This document shows, one piece after another, positions 1 through 9,691 of a DNA stretch of 64,000 bases. The DNA comes from Symsagittifera roscoffensis. Lineage: Eukaryota; Xenacoelomorpha; Acoela; Convolutidae. The notes under the pieces were generated by a model. It ran no database searches. It was not told where the DNA came from and was given only the letters and a program-made list of their open reading frames with translations. Where the stretch lies: the NCBI RefSeq assembly GCF_963678635.1, contig NC_087063.1:32066599-32130598 (forward strand), written 5' to 3'. The position numbers and the translations under genes were made by a program. The stretch's first letter is position 1; every line of letters begins with the position of its first letter.

Positions 1-2956
1 CCCCCACCATATTTTGATTTAGAGAAAAAGCAAAATTATAAAGTATTTTTTCTTATCCAAATATGGCGAGAAGACATGAGACATGCAAAAACGGGCGTTT
101 CAGGTCCTAAAACGCACGTTTATGCACGTCTCAGGTCTTGCCCTACTAGTTTTTGATGAGAAGTCAATTTATAAATATTTTGGTTTTTTTATCAAAATTT
201 GGTGGGGGAAGACCTGAGACATGCATAAACGTGCGTTTCAGGGCCTGAAACGCACAATTATGCTTGTATCAGGTCTTCCCCGCCATATTTCGATTAACAA
301 AACCAATTCATAAAGTATTTCGTTCCTTCATCAAGATATGGTTGGGGAAGACTTGAGACATGCAAAATCGTGCGTTTCAGGCCCTGAAACGCACGTTTAT
401 GCGTGTCTTAAGTCTTCACCCACCTCATTTTGATCAAAAAACTAATTTATGGAGTATTTGATTTTTTCTTGAAAATATGGTGGAGTAAGAACTAAATATC
501 CATAAATCTGCGTTTCAGGCCCTAAAAATACGTACATGCATGTCTTAAGTCTTCCCCCGCCATTTTTTGAATTGAAAAATAAATCTTCTAAATAATTTGG
601 TTTTCTTATCAAAATAAGGTGGGGGAAGACCTGAGATATGCACAAAAGTGCGTTTCAGATCGTCCTGAAACTCACTTTTCTCAATGTCTCACTTCTTCCC
701 CTACCATATTTGGGTTTTTAAAAAAAACGAAATATTTTAAAACAATTTTTTCGATAGCTTGTGGGAGAAGACCTGAGATATGCGTGAAAGGGCGTTTCAG
801 GGCCTGAAACGCACCTTTGTGCATGTCTCAGGTCTTTCCCTACCATATTTAGATTTACAAACTAATTTGAAGTATTTTTTCTTATCAAAATATGGTGGGG
901 AAGACAAAAGACATGCATAAAACCAATTAATAAATAAAATAACCATATTAACAAAACCAATTTATAAAGTATTTCATTCTCTCTTCACCTACCTCATTTT
1001 GATCAAAAAACTAATTTATGGGGTCTTTGAATTTTTCTTCAAAATATGGTAGAGTAAGAACTGAGACATGCGTAAATGTGCGTTTCAGGCCCTAAAACGC
1101 ACGTATATGCATGTCTTAAGTCTTCCTCCGCCATTTTTTGATTTAAAAAAAAAACAACCTTTAAATAATTTGGTTTTCTCATCAAAATAAGGTGGGAAGA
1201 CCTGAGATATGCATAAAAGTGAGAAATGGAGAAAAGTGAGTTTCAGGACGATCTGAAACGCACGTTTGTGCATATCTCGGGTCTTCTTCTACCTTATTTT
1301 GATGAGAAAACCAAATTATTTAAAAGTTTTTTTTTTAATCAAAAAAAATAGCGGGGGAAGACTTAAGAGATGCATATACGTGCGTTTTAGGGCCTGAGTC
1401 GCACCTTTGTGCATGTCTCAGATCTTCCCCTACCATATGTTGATTTAACAAAACGAATTTACGAGTATTGGGTTTTTTGATCAAAATGAGGTGGGTGAAG
1501 ACCTGAGACTTGCATAAACGTGCGTTTCAGGGCCTGAAACCTACGATTTTGCATGTCTCAGGTCTTCCCCAACCATATCTTGATGAAAGAACGAAATACT
1601 TTATAAATTGGTTTTGTTAATTGAAATATGGCAGAAGAAGACCTGAGACAAGCATAAACGTCCTAAAACGTTTCAGATCGTCCTAAAACTCACTTTTCTC
1701 CGTGTCTCAGGTCTTCCCCCATCATATTTTGATAAAAAAAACACACAATTATGAAGTATTTTTTTTCTAATCAAATTATGGCGGGGAAGACCTGAGACAC
1801 AAACAATTGTGCGTTTCAGACCCTGAAACGCACAATTATGCACGTCTCAGGTCTTGCCCTACCATTTTTTGATGAGAAATCAATTTATAAATATTTTGGT
1901 TTTTTCATCAAAATTTGGTGGGGGAAGACATGAGACATGCAAAAACGTGCGTCTCAGGCCCTAAAACGCACGTATATGCATGTCTTAAGTCTTCCCCCGC
2001 CATTTTTTGATTTGAAAAAAAAATACTTTTAAATAATTTGGTTTTCTTATCAAAATAAGGTGGGGGAAGACCTGAGATATGCACAAAAGTGCGTTTCAGA
2101 TCGTCCTGAAACTCACTTTTCTCCATGTCTCACTTCTTCCTCTACCATATTTTGATTTTAAAAAAAACGAAATAACTTTAAAATAATTTTTTTCGATAAC
2201 TGGTGGGAGAAGACCTGAGATATGCGTAAAAGGGCGTTTCAGGCCCTGAAACGCACGTTTATGCTTGTCTCAGGTCTTCCCCCGCCATATTTCAATTAAC
2301 AAAACCAATTTAAAAAGTATTTCGTTCTTTCATCAAGATATGGTTGGGGAACACCTGAGACTTGCAAAAACGTGCGTTTCAGGCCCTGAAACGCACGTTT
2401 ATGCATGTCCCAGTTCTTCACCGACCTCATTTTGATCAAAAAAAATTAATTTATGAAGTATTTGATTTTTTCTTCAAAATATGGTGGAGTAAGAACTGAG
2501 ACATCCATAAATGTGCGTTTCAGACCCTAAAACGCACGTATATGCATGTCTTAAGTCTTTCTCCGCCATATTTCAATTAACAAAACCAATTTATAAAGTA
2601 TTTCGTTCTTTCATCAAGATATGGTTGGGGAAGACCTGAGACATGCAAAATCGTGCGTTTCAGGCCCTGAAACGCACGTTTATGCAAGTCTCAGGTCTTC
2701 ACCCACCTCATTTTGATCAAAAAACCCAATACTCGTAAATTCGTTTTGTTAAATCAACATATGGTAGGGGAAGATCTGAGACATGCACAAAGGTGCGACT
2801 CAGGCCCTAAAACGCACGTATATGCATCTCTTAAGTCTTTCTCCGCCATTTTTTGATTTTTAAAAAAAAACAACTCTTAAATAAATTGGTTTTCTCATCA
2901 AAATAAGGTGGGGGAAGACCTGAGATATGCATAAGCGTGCGTTTCAGGGCCTGAAA
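1..2956. repeat. Palindromic ~140-bp satellite array, about 21 units
   Basis: The stretch is a tandem array with a period close to 140 bp. The centre of each unit is a near-perfect palindrome around CGTTTCAGGCCCTGAAACG, flanked by GACCTGAGACATGCA on one side and its reverse complement on the other. Centres lie near 105, 243, 381, 520, 661, 801, 1091, 1247, 1391, 1531, 1680, 1821, 1960, 2100, 2241, 2381, 2524, 2661, 2803 and 2951. The AT-rich spacers are also roughly symmetrical (CCACCATATTTTGAT against ATCAAAATATGGTGG), so every unit has two dyad axes. A higher-order period of about 1.43 kb (ten units) is visible: 520-810 closely matches 1960-2250. Short open frames across it are products of the repeat and not genes. 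Confidence 0.93.
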
Positions 2957-3009
2957 ATGGAGAGAAGCGATCGAGGCGGAAATGAAAATCTTATCGCAGA
3001 TCACCGGGA

Positions 3010-4077
3010 GTGCGATATTTGGTGAGATCGACATTAGCTCCAATGTGCAAGAGCAGATACCCAGTGCATTTCGTAGCTGTGGATGTAAAAAGTACGAGAA
3101 TGATCGTGGATCAGGCCTTCTCAGTGCCAAATTGTGTAAGACTAGCGAGAATGTCGGAAAAGTCTTATGAGTTATTGTGCAAAATGTTCTCAGCAAATCC
3201 AGAGAGAATTAAGGAGGAGTTGGAATCGATACTGGGAAAGAAGTTCATGGGATACGTCAGTGGGAACTTCAGTGACTTTGAAAGACAAAAACAGAGAGGA
3301 TCAACCTTTACGGGTTACAGCACAGTAGATGAGAAAGATGAAGTCCACCGAGTGATGATGAAAGTGGATCCATTACTGGAATTTTCGGGAGAGCGGAATT
3401 GGAGAAGCATCATGTTAACACATGATGAGTTTGCCTGCCATTGCTTGCTGCAAACATGGTGGTACCCCGAGCGTAGTAATCTGGTGTTGATCTGGGACTC
3501 TGGAGAGCTGCTCTCCATGGGTTTACCAGATTCATCACGGCCCATAACGATAGTGATAGTGGGAGTTATGATGGCGATACGATGGCTGAAAGCTCAGGTG
3601 AAGGAGAACAATAGACATGAGGCACCAACGAGAGAACAATTGCAGAAATTGGATTGTCAAAAAGATTTAGATCTTTTTAGGACAATGTGCAAGATTCTGA
3701 ACATTCCGATGGAAGTGAAAAAGATATGGGCCAGAAGACGACTGATGCCATGGTTTAGACCCAAGTTGACTGCATGGTTGTACGAATATGCCAAAAAGCA
3801 TATGTCGAAGCACGGCAGAGTGTACAGTACGTATCAGCTGGACTTTGGAGCAGGAGCTTTCAAGCGAGCTTTTGTAACTCATCGGAATGCAGTAACCACC
3901 GCCGTAAAGAGAATGTCCAGGATGAGTGAACATGATGGAAGGGAGAAAGGAGACACGTTGAAGGAAGATTTGGAGAGAAACGTGACGTTGTGTCTCCACA
4001 ACAGCTTCTGTAGGAACATAGAATCTAACGTTGACCCCCTGCCTTGTTGTAAACAAAGGGTAGAAGAGCACAAGTGA
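3010..4077 (+). pseudogene. Element A ORF5, C-terminal fragment
   Basis: This 355-codon open stretch matches the last ~370 residues of ORF5 in elements B (33530-34580 and 36130-37150) and C (39450-40560). Shared landmarks in order are VDQAFSVPNCVRLARMSE, a CHCLLQTWWYP cluster, the pattern RRLMPWFRPKLTAWLYEYAK, THRNAVTTAVKR, then a Cys/His-rich end with LCLHNSFCRN and LPCCK. I do not recognise a known family. The spacing of Cys and His residues is kept between copies that differ at many other sites, which suggests a metal-binding or disulphide-stabilised module. It is a fossil fragment; the upstream part of the gene is absent. Confidence 0.75.
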
Positions 4078-5019
4078 TGGGGGACTGCTTCCAACAGCTT
4101 CAGAATAGCTACTGATGTGTTGCAAGACACAGAGACTGAAAGTACAGAGTCAATGTCGCAGGGGGAGGAGATTGAGCATTGACAAATGGCCGAAGAACAA
4201 GATGCGGAATGAAAGAAATTTAGAAGAATTTAAAGTTTTGGAACTTCTAAACGACGAAGAAAGAAGAAACAAAGAAGTGACGAAAGAGAAGAAGTTAAAA
4301 CTCAGAATTGTTATGTATGTGTGACAAAAAACTCAAGTGAGAAACTAAGCAACCAAGTTGTAATTGAAACTGAAAGAAAACATTTAGTTGAGTTTTGAAC
4401 ATTAAAGAATTTGTTGCATTTATAAATTTGTATTTTGATTTTAGTGAGTGACTTAAGAGGCACTTACTATCTATTTAGAAAGACTTGAGTGAAGAGTATA
4501 TTTAAATATTCTAGCCTGCATGATTGTTTTTAATCAACTAGGACAACTGATCACTTTGTGGTGACATGAAAGGCTTGGGTAATCTCTTGAAGAGGGAGAT
4601 TGTTTCATTGTTTTTTCTAACCACAGAGTTCCTTAATTTTATTATTCATTACCAATAATAACTAAAATTTCCAAAGGGAAGAAGCATATAGGATAATTTT
4701 AGCTTGTTGGTTGAATGGACTGTCCAGCAAACTAACACCTTTTAAAACCTGGGAGAAAAAATTTTAAGTCAGAGCATTGACACTGGAAGTCATAAAAATT
4801 GTTTTATCTTAAGTCATATTCTCGAAAATGCATTCTAATGAAAGAATTTGGAAGGCTATAGTGATGTAGTATAATGCTATTTATATTCTGCGGTGAGTCG
4901 ATATGACGTGGATAAAAGTGATTTAGTGCATTTTGAAAATTCTGTTTGATGGCATTGTACCATTGTTTTTGAAGACTACGAGATTCAATGGGGACATTGA
5001 CCGGGCTGTCCGGGGAGTA
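4078..5019 (+). other. Element A 3' noncoding tail with polypurine tract
   Basis: No gene is seen. The stretch aligns loosely with the tail of element B (37249-38010). Shared landmarks are a GAAGAGGGNGA box near 4590 (37610 in B), ACCACAGAGTTCCTT near 4621 (37645 in B) and GATGTAGTATAATGC near 4863 (37881 in B). It ends with the purine run CCGGGGAGTA at 5010-5019, directly before the LTR start TGTG. The same run precedes the LTRs of B (to 61158) and C (38896-38905, complement), so it is the polypurine primer for plus-strand synthesis. Confidence 0.75.
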
Positions 5020-5897
5020 TGTGACATTTGACCAGAATTGACAAAAAGACAGATAGGAAGGGCTAGCAGCTAACCTTCCGATTTAGCAGTTTTAGAGGAT
5101 TAACAGTGTTATTCAGACGATTAGACAAACCGTGAAGGCTGAAGGATTCGGAAATTTTTAAACTTCAAAAAGTCGAATTGTGTTGTCACAATTCTGAGAA
5201 ACGCCAAAAACGGCCATTTTGGAAGAAATATAAAAAAAAACAGAACAACAAAAACAACTACGATAATTGAGTGAAAAACGAAAATACGACAGAGTGTTAG
5301 CAGAGACCGCTCCGAATTGCAACGATTGTGTCGCTACAATCGTTGCAAGGCCATTCACAACAACGGTGAAGGGTAGAAACCAGCCTTCCGGAGAGGAAAT
5401 AAGGGTGTAATTTCCCCGGATTCAAGAATCCGGAGGGGTCTGGGGACTTGAACTTAAACCATTTTATACAAACGTTTAGCTTCCCGATTATGTCCTGAAT
5501 TGATTTTATTCAACATCTGAATTCATTTTCTGACGATAAAAAGCTAGGAGTTAAGGGAAAGGGTTGATCCATGATGATGATTTTTATCTACCGAACAAAA
5601 ACAATCGTAATATAATGAAAAGTAGTAGCCCTGTTTTTAGGAGTGACCTCGTGGTCTGGGGATACTGAGACCCAGCCATGAGCTCACTAAGTTTGCATGT
5701 AAGTAATTTAATTTGAGTGTTTTGACCGAAGCCGAAAGCAGCAACGTTTTTGTCGACCCGATGTTAGAAAGACCACCAAAAGAACTGGCCTTGGTAGAGA
5801 CGGTGAAAAGCATGTAGAGCTTAGTTTAGATACTGGCCAGTCGTTTTATAGCTTACCTTTATTTTCCGTCGATATGTACTTCCGGGCGAATGTTAAA
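5020..5897 (+). repeat. Element A 3' LTR
   Basis: The LTR starts TGTGACATTTGACC right after the polypurine tract and ends near 5897 in a diverged form of the GAATGTTACA end seen in B and C. Its middle resembles the B LTR: GAGACCCAGC near 5669 against 6419, and a GCCATTTTG block near 5213 against 6150. No second A LTR is in the window. Confidence 0.65.
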
Positions 5898-6050
5898 ACT
5901 CCGTGCTGCTTACTTTCACCAATTTTATTCGAAATTCCATCATCGGTGTTGTTAATAAAGATTAGAAAAAGGGTCGGACCGAGAACACTACCTTGGGGCA
6001 CAGCAACCTTCCGACGCAACGTAGAAATAGAAATAAAGGCCTTAATGGTT
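5890..6050 (-). pseudogene. LINE reverse-transcriptase scrap between two LTRs
   Basis: On the minus strand about 50 codons read like a non-LTR reverse transcriptase of the Jockey/CR1 group: RRKVAVPQGSVLGPTLF followed by LIFINNTDDGISNKIGES. VPQGSVLGP is the conserved block just before the YADD motif. Nothing else of the LINE is present, so it is a small fossil piece with no start, YADD block or tail. About 20 bp of the same text (CCTTCCGACGCAACGTA) also occurs in the far-right B LTR at 61191-61207, so the fragment may have been part of an LTR before B was copied. Confidence 0.65.
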
Positions 6051-6648
6051 AAAAATAACTGCAATGGAGGGTCGGAATATTCGAGAATTTTGAATTTTCA
6101 AAATTTCGATTGACGAACGGATATTTCTCAGAGATACGAAAAACTGCCATTTTGACTAGAAAAAGTGATAAAATCAGAACAACAGCGAAAATCGTGAGAA
6201 ACAGTTGGACGATAACGATATAAAAACGAAGCCTCTTATCGTGAAAATCACGCACGATAAGACACTTAGCGGAGGGAATTAGCGAGAAGGGAGGCTTCAG
6301 GGGGGAAGAAGTAGAGAGCACTACCCAATGGATTTAATATAGAACTGTCACCAAAAAGATAGTGAAATAAGGTATTCGAGTCGAGTTTTTAATAGCAATC
6401 ATGTAGTCTGAGGATCCGAGACCCAGCTATGTGGTTGTGTTCGCATGTAAACGAAAGCTGATCAAAAGTCGTTTGACTGATGGCCTAAAAATAGTAACTT
6501 TTTACTTAGCCCTAAACAGACCAGAAAATCAACTGGCAAGGTCGAGTCGCCGAAAAACGAGTAGAATTAAGGTAATTGACGCCTGCCAGTCGTTAATAGG
6601 TACTTTTTCTACGCTCCGTCACAGTGTAGTTTTTGGGCGAATGTTACA
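6046..6648 (+). repeat. Element B 5' LTR
   Basis: The sequence matches 61204-61861 closely, including GAGGATCCGAGACCCAGC, the CTTAGCCCTAAACA block and the terminal ATGTTACA at 6641-6648. The end is fixed by the primer-binding site 12 nt downstream. The start is unclear, because the LTR abuts a LINE scrap that itself follows the A LTR; two related LTRs therefore lie in tandem at 5020-6648. Confidence 0.75.
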
Positions 6649-6660
6649 TAGACGTTTTTA

Positions 6661-6678
6661 TGGCGCTCCTGGGTGGGC
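6661..6678 (+). other. Element B primer-binding site
   Basis: TGGCGCTCCTGGGTGGGC begins 12 nt after the LTR end. Seventeen of these 18 bases are identical to the site of element C (60039-60056, minus strand). The leading TGG is as expected for complementarity to a tRNA ending CCA. I cannot assign the tRNA. Confidence 0.8.
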
Positions 6679-9600
6679 CTGTTAAAGGCATGAGACCATC
6701 ATAATCAGCAAATGTTTCAGCGACGAACCCTCCGCTCCGGACGTAAGCCCGAGTTAGAGGCCTTTGTGACCTTTGTTGTACTAGGGGGAAGTTACGTACC
6801 CTCCGCCTAGTACTATTTAGCTTTTTAACTTAGTTAACACCGAAAATTCCGGGGGTCGGAGGGTTAGGTGGGAAGTCATAAGCCCGCTTGTCCCAAGGTC
6901 CCGGGACCAAAAACAACTAAAGAGAAAGCGTACAAAAATAGTGTATAACCAAGAAAAAGCCAAAAACAAATTTATTTGAAAACAAAAAAAATACAAAAAA
7001 AACAGTAAAAAAATCCAAAAAAGACCAAAAACAATAAAAAAAACATAAAGTGACAGTTTATATGTTATTTCCGGACGAGATGTGATCTAACCATCCTATT
7101 TGTTGTTGTTTCAGATTGATATAAATCATTTCTGATAGAAAGATTGTGTGCTTTGGTGGCGGGTTAGGTACCCTCCCTTGAGTGTAATTTGAGTATTTAA
7201 GCACGTTAATGGTGATTTTGCCGGTGACCGGAGGGTAGAGTGGCAAGCTGACCGACGAGTTCCACGCTCAACAGGGGCATCAGGGACAACTTTGACAACG
7301 ACTGTTGGGTATCGTTGAAACAATTTTAGTATCGTTCGGGTACTATTTCATCAAAACTTAAGAGGTGGGGGCACGATTGGCGCGGTCCGATTAAACCCTG
7401 CATCGATCACCAAATTCCCAGTTAAGGGTCTTAATTCGGGTATTTTGGTGCAAAGGAGGGTTAATTATATTCGTTAACGATTACTAATAGATTATTGTGC
7501 TTACTATATATTACTTATCTCCTATTTAGACCCGAAAAACACCCCAATTTTGTTGAAAATTATCGATTTTTGACCTAACTGTTGACCCCAAGATTTTGGA
7601 TATCTGAGCTTTTCCAAACAGCAAAAAGATTTTATACAGGGATTTACTAAGTAGTTCAATCCCTCGAACTAAAGAAACCGCGCGGAAAAAGACTTAGTAG
7701 AAGTTAGCGAAAACAAAATTTTGTCAACAAAAGTTTGATAATTTTCCGAATTTTGTCAATTTGTTTTGGGGATCGAGTTTTTGAGTTTTTAGAGTTAGAG
7801 CAAAAAAAATCAGAGCAGTAAAAAAATGTGCTCGGTTACCACAGAATTTGTTGAGAAACCCTCCGATTAGCTCCGTGGACAGAGCTAACGACTTAAAGAT
7901 TGGAAAAGGAAGGAATCGGAGGGTCCAAATTTGATAGTTATTGGCCAAATTTTTGTTTTCAAACCAATTTTGGTCCGGTTTTTTGCATGGTTCCAGTGCC
8001 ATACGGGGCTACTACGCTCGCTTCAATTGTTTTTAGGCACTTCCAATAGGAATTGCGGAAAAATTCTTTCAGAACCTATATAGGTGGTGAAAAAAGGCCA
8101 TTTTGACGAACGCGTTTTTAAAGATTTCTCAAAGACTGGCCAACCGATCGGGATAATTTTGGTACCATAAGTCGACGTTTTTTAATACTTTTCCGGACCA
8201 CAACCGTTTTTGGGTTGATAATCTCGGGAAAGAAAATTTTTTTAGAATTTGTTGGCTCGGAGGGTCCAAATTTTAGGGAACCCTCCGAACGGCAGAAAAT
8301 TTTTATAGGATCACATTTTTATCACACTGAGAAGGTTGACCGTGTCAGCCAACCTAGTTTTAAGTCAGTTACACCGCATTCGGAGGCTTTACTGCGGTAG
8401 AATAGCTCTTTTTCTTGATTTTTGGGAACCCTCCGAAGTAACCCTCCGGATTCAGATAAGCTCCTTAGCAACCCTCCTTAGTGGAAATTTTCCACGAGAC
8501 CCTCCGAAGAAGTTAAAACAACCCCCACAGAGAATTTAGCTTGTTTTGACACCTTCTGAGACTACTTGGAGCAAGGAAATTATGAAGGAACCATCCGAAG
8601 TAACCCTCCGGAGCGTATTAAGCCTCTTATTGACCCTCCTTAGTGAGTTTAAGGGGACCCTTCGAAATAACTTGGGTGATTAAGGTACCCTCCGAAGTAA
8701 CCCTCCGAGGTAAGCTAAGTGTCTTGATAACCCTCCGAAGTAACCCTCATAACAACCCTCCTTAATCAAAATTTAAGGGTACCTTCTGGGGCAATTTGAG
8801 CAACTAAAATATCCATTTAGAATCGGAATAAAAGGTCAACTACCAACGGGCGTGCATATTAAGATCACAGGAGCCCATTTGACCAGGAGATTTGTTATCA
8901 TCTTTGGTTTATAGATCGGGTCTGACGGAAGTACTCGAACCAGAATTTTTTTGATTATTATTTTGGTTGAGTGGTTGCCTTGAGCTACTTAATAGGAAAG
9001 CTCGGGCAACACGGGAACACATAAAAGAAGACCTCGGTGAGTGTATTAGGCAAATACACTCTCACTAGAGAAGAAAAGTTGTTCCCTGCTCTCGTGCACT
9101 TGGGGTGTCCCGGGTGTGGGGGGCTTTTTCAAAGACTTTGGAGATTTTCGATCAGAGGTTGCCTTGAGCTACTTAGTAGGACAGCTCGGGCAATCGCAGG
9201 ACACCTAAAAGAAGACCTCGGTGTGTGTATTAGGCAAACACACACTCACCCTCGAGAAGACTGTATCCTGGGCTTCGTTCTTTTGGAGTGTTCCGATCGA
9301 GGGAAGTCTTTTTCTTTAAGACTAAGTTTTATTTATCTATTCCTGAATTATCACTGCTTTTTTACAAAAATTGTTTGATTTTAACAAAGCAGTGATTTGA
9401 TATGAGTGTGGCGATAAAATTGATACTGACTATATTGTATTGACTATATCTTGTGAAAAATTTGTGATATTGTTATACTAGGCAACTGGGTGGAGTTAGC
9501 CTTATCTTAATACTAAGCAAGCCCCGTGTGTAACCTTAGCTGAGTCACTAATATGATCACCAAGAAATCTAAGTAGCATTCTCGACCTTGAAGAGGTCGA

Positions 9601-9691
9601 GTAGGTAGCGTTAAATAAATTAATTTGAATTTATTTGCGGTACGTGTGCATTGACATTAATTTGTGCGAATATTACTTACTATTACAAAAT
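6679..9691 (+). other. Element B 5' leader, about 3 kb, with hairpin-forming motifs
   Basis: I see no gene in it. The octamer ACCCTCCG and its reverse complement CGGAGGGT occur many times (forward at 6726, 6798, 7858, ~8278, 8430-8760; reverse at 6857, 7229, 7917, 8258). Several lie in facing pairs able to form RNA hairpins: 7858-7924 has an 11-bp perfect stem and 8258-8286 an 8-bp stem. Two blocks of about 100 bp near 6785 and 7150 look like diverged copies of each other. A 184-bp tandem duplication lies at 8971-9330. Long structured leaders commonly hold packaging and dimerisation signals in LTR elements; that role is inference. Confidence 0.6.
8971..9330 (+). repeat. 184-bp tandem duplication in the B leader, each copy with a hairpin
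   Basis: Copy one starts at 8971 (GGTTGCCTTGAGCTACTTA) and copy two at about 9157. Each contains AAAGAAGACCTCGGTG followed by a hairpin: GTGAGTGTATT paired with AATACACTCTCAC in copy one, and GTGTGTGTATT paired with the CACACAC run in copy two. Part of the stem change is matched on both sides (GTGAG/CTCAC to GTGTG/CACAC), consistent with a conserved RNA structure. Confidence 0.7.

Larger units (their letters stand above)
2957..5897 (+). mobile_element. Element A: 3'-end remnant of a giant Ty3/gypsy-type LTR retrotransposon
   Basis: This is a broken fossil that keeps only the C-terminal part of ORF5, the 3' noncoding tail, a polypurine tract and one LTR. It is recognised by protein-level similarity of 3010-4077 to the ORF5 tails of elements B and C, and by similarity of its noncoding tail to 37249-38010. 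The left side ends abruptly in the palindromic satellite, at the dyad axis of the last unit. It is clearly more diverged from B than B's own LTRs are from each other, so it is the oldest of the three giant copies here. Confidence 0.8.

Noticed and set aside
442-2126. Short open frames of 60-70 codons inside the satellite
   Set aside because: They repeat with the 140-bp unit on both strands and have no protein-like pattern; they are products of the repeat.
1-2956. CRISPR-like array
   Set aside because: The repeats are palindromic, but units and spacers are both repeated, there are no unique spacers, and the context is eukaryotic.
7724-8002. Minus-strand 92-codon open frame in the B leader
   Set aside because: No recognisable domain, not matched in C, and it lies across the dispersed ACCCTCCG motifs.
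9037-9378. 113-codon open frame just upstream of gag
   Set aside because: It spans the 184-bp tandem duplication in the leader and shows no protein-like conservation between the two copies.
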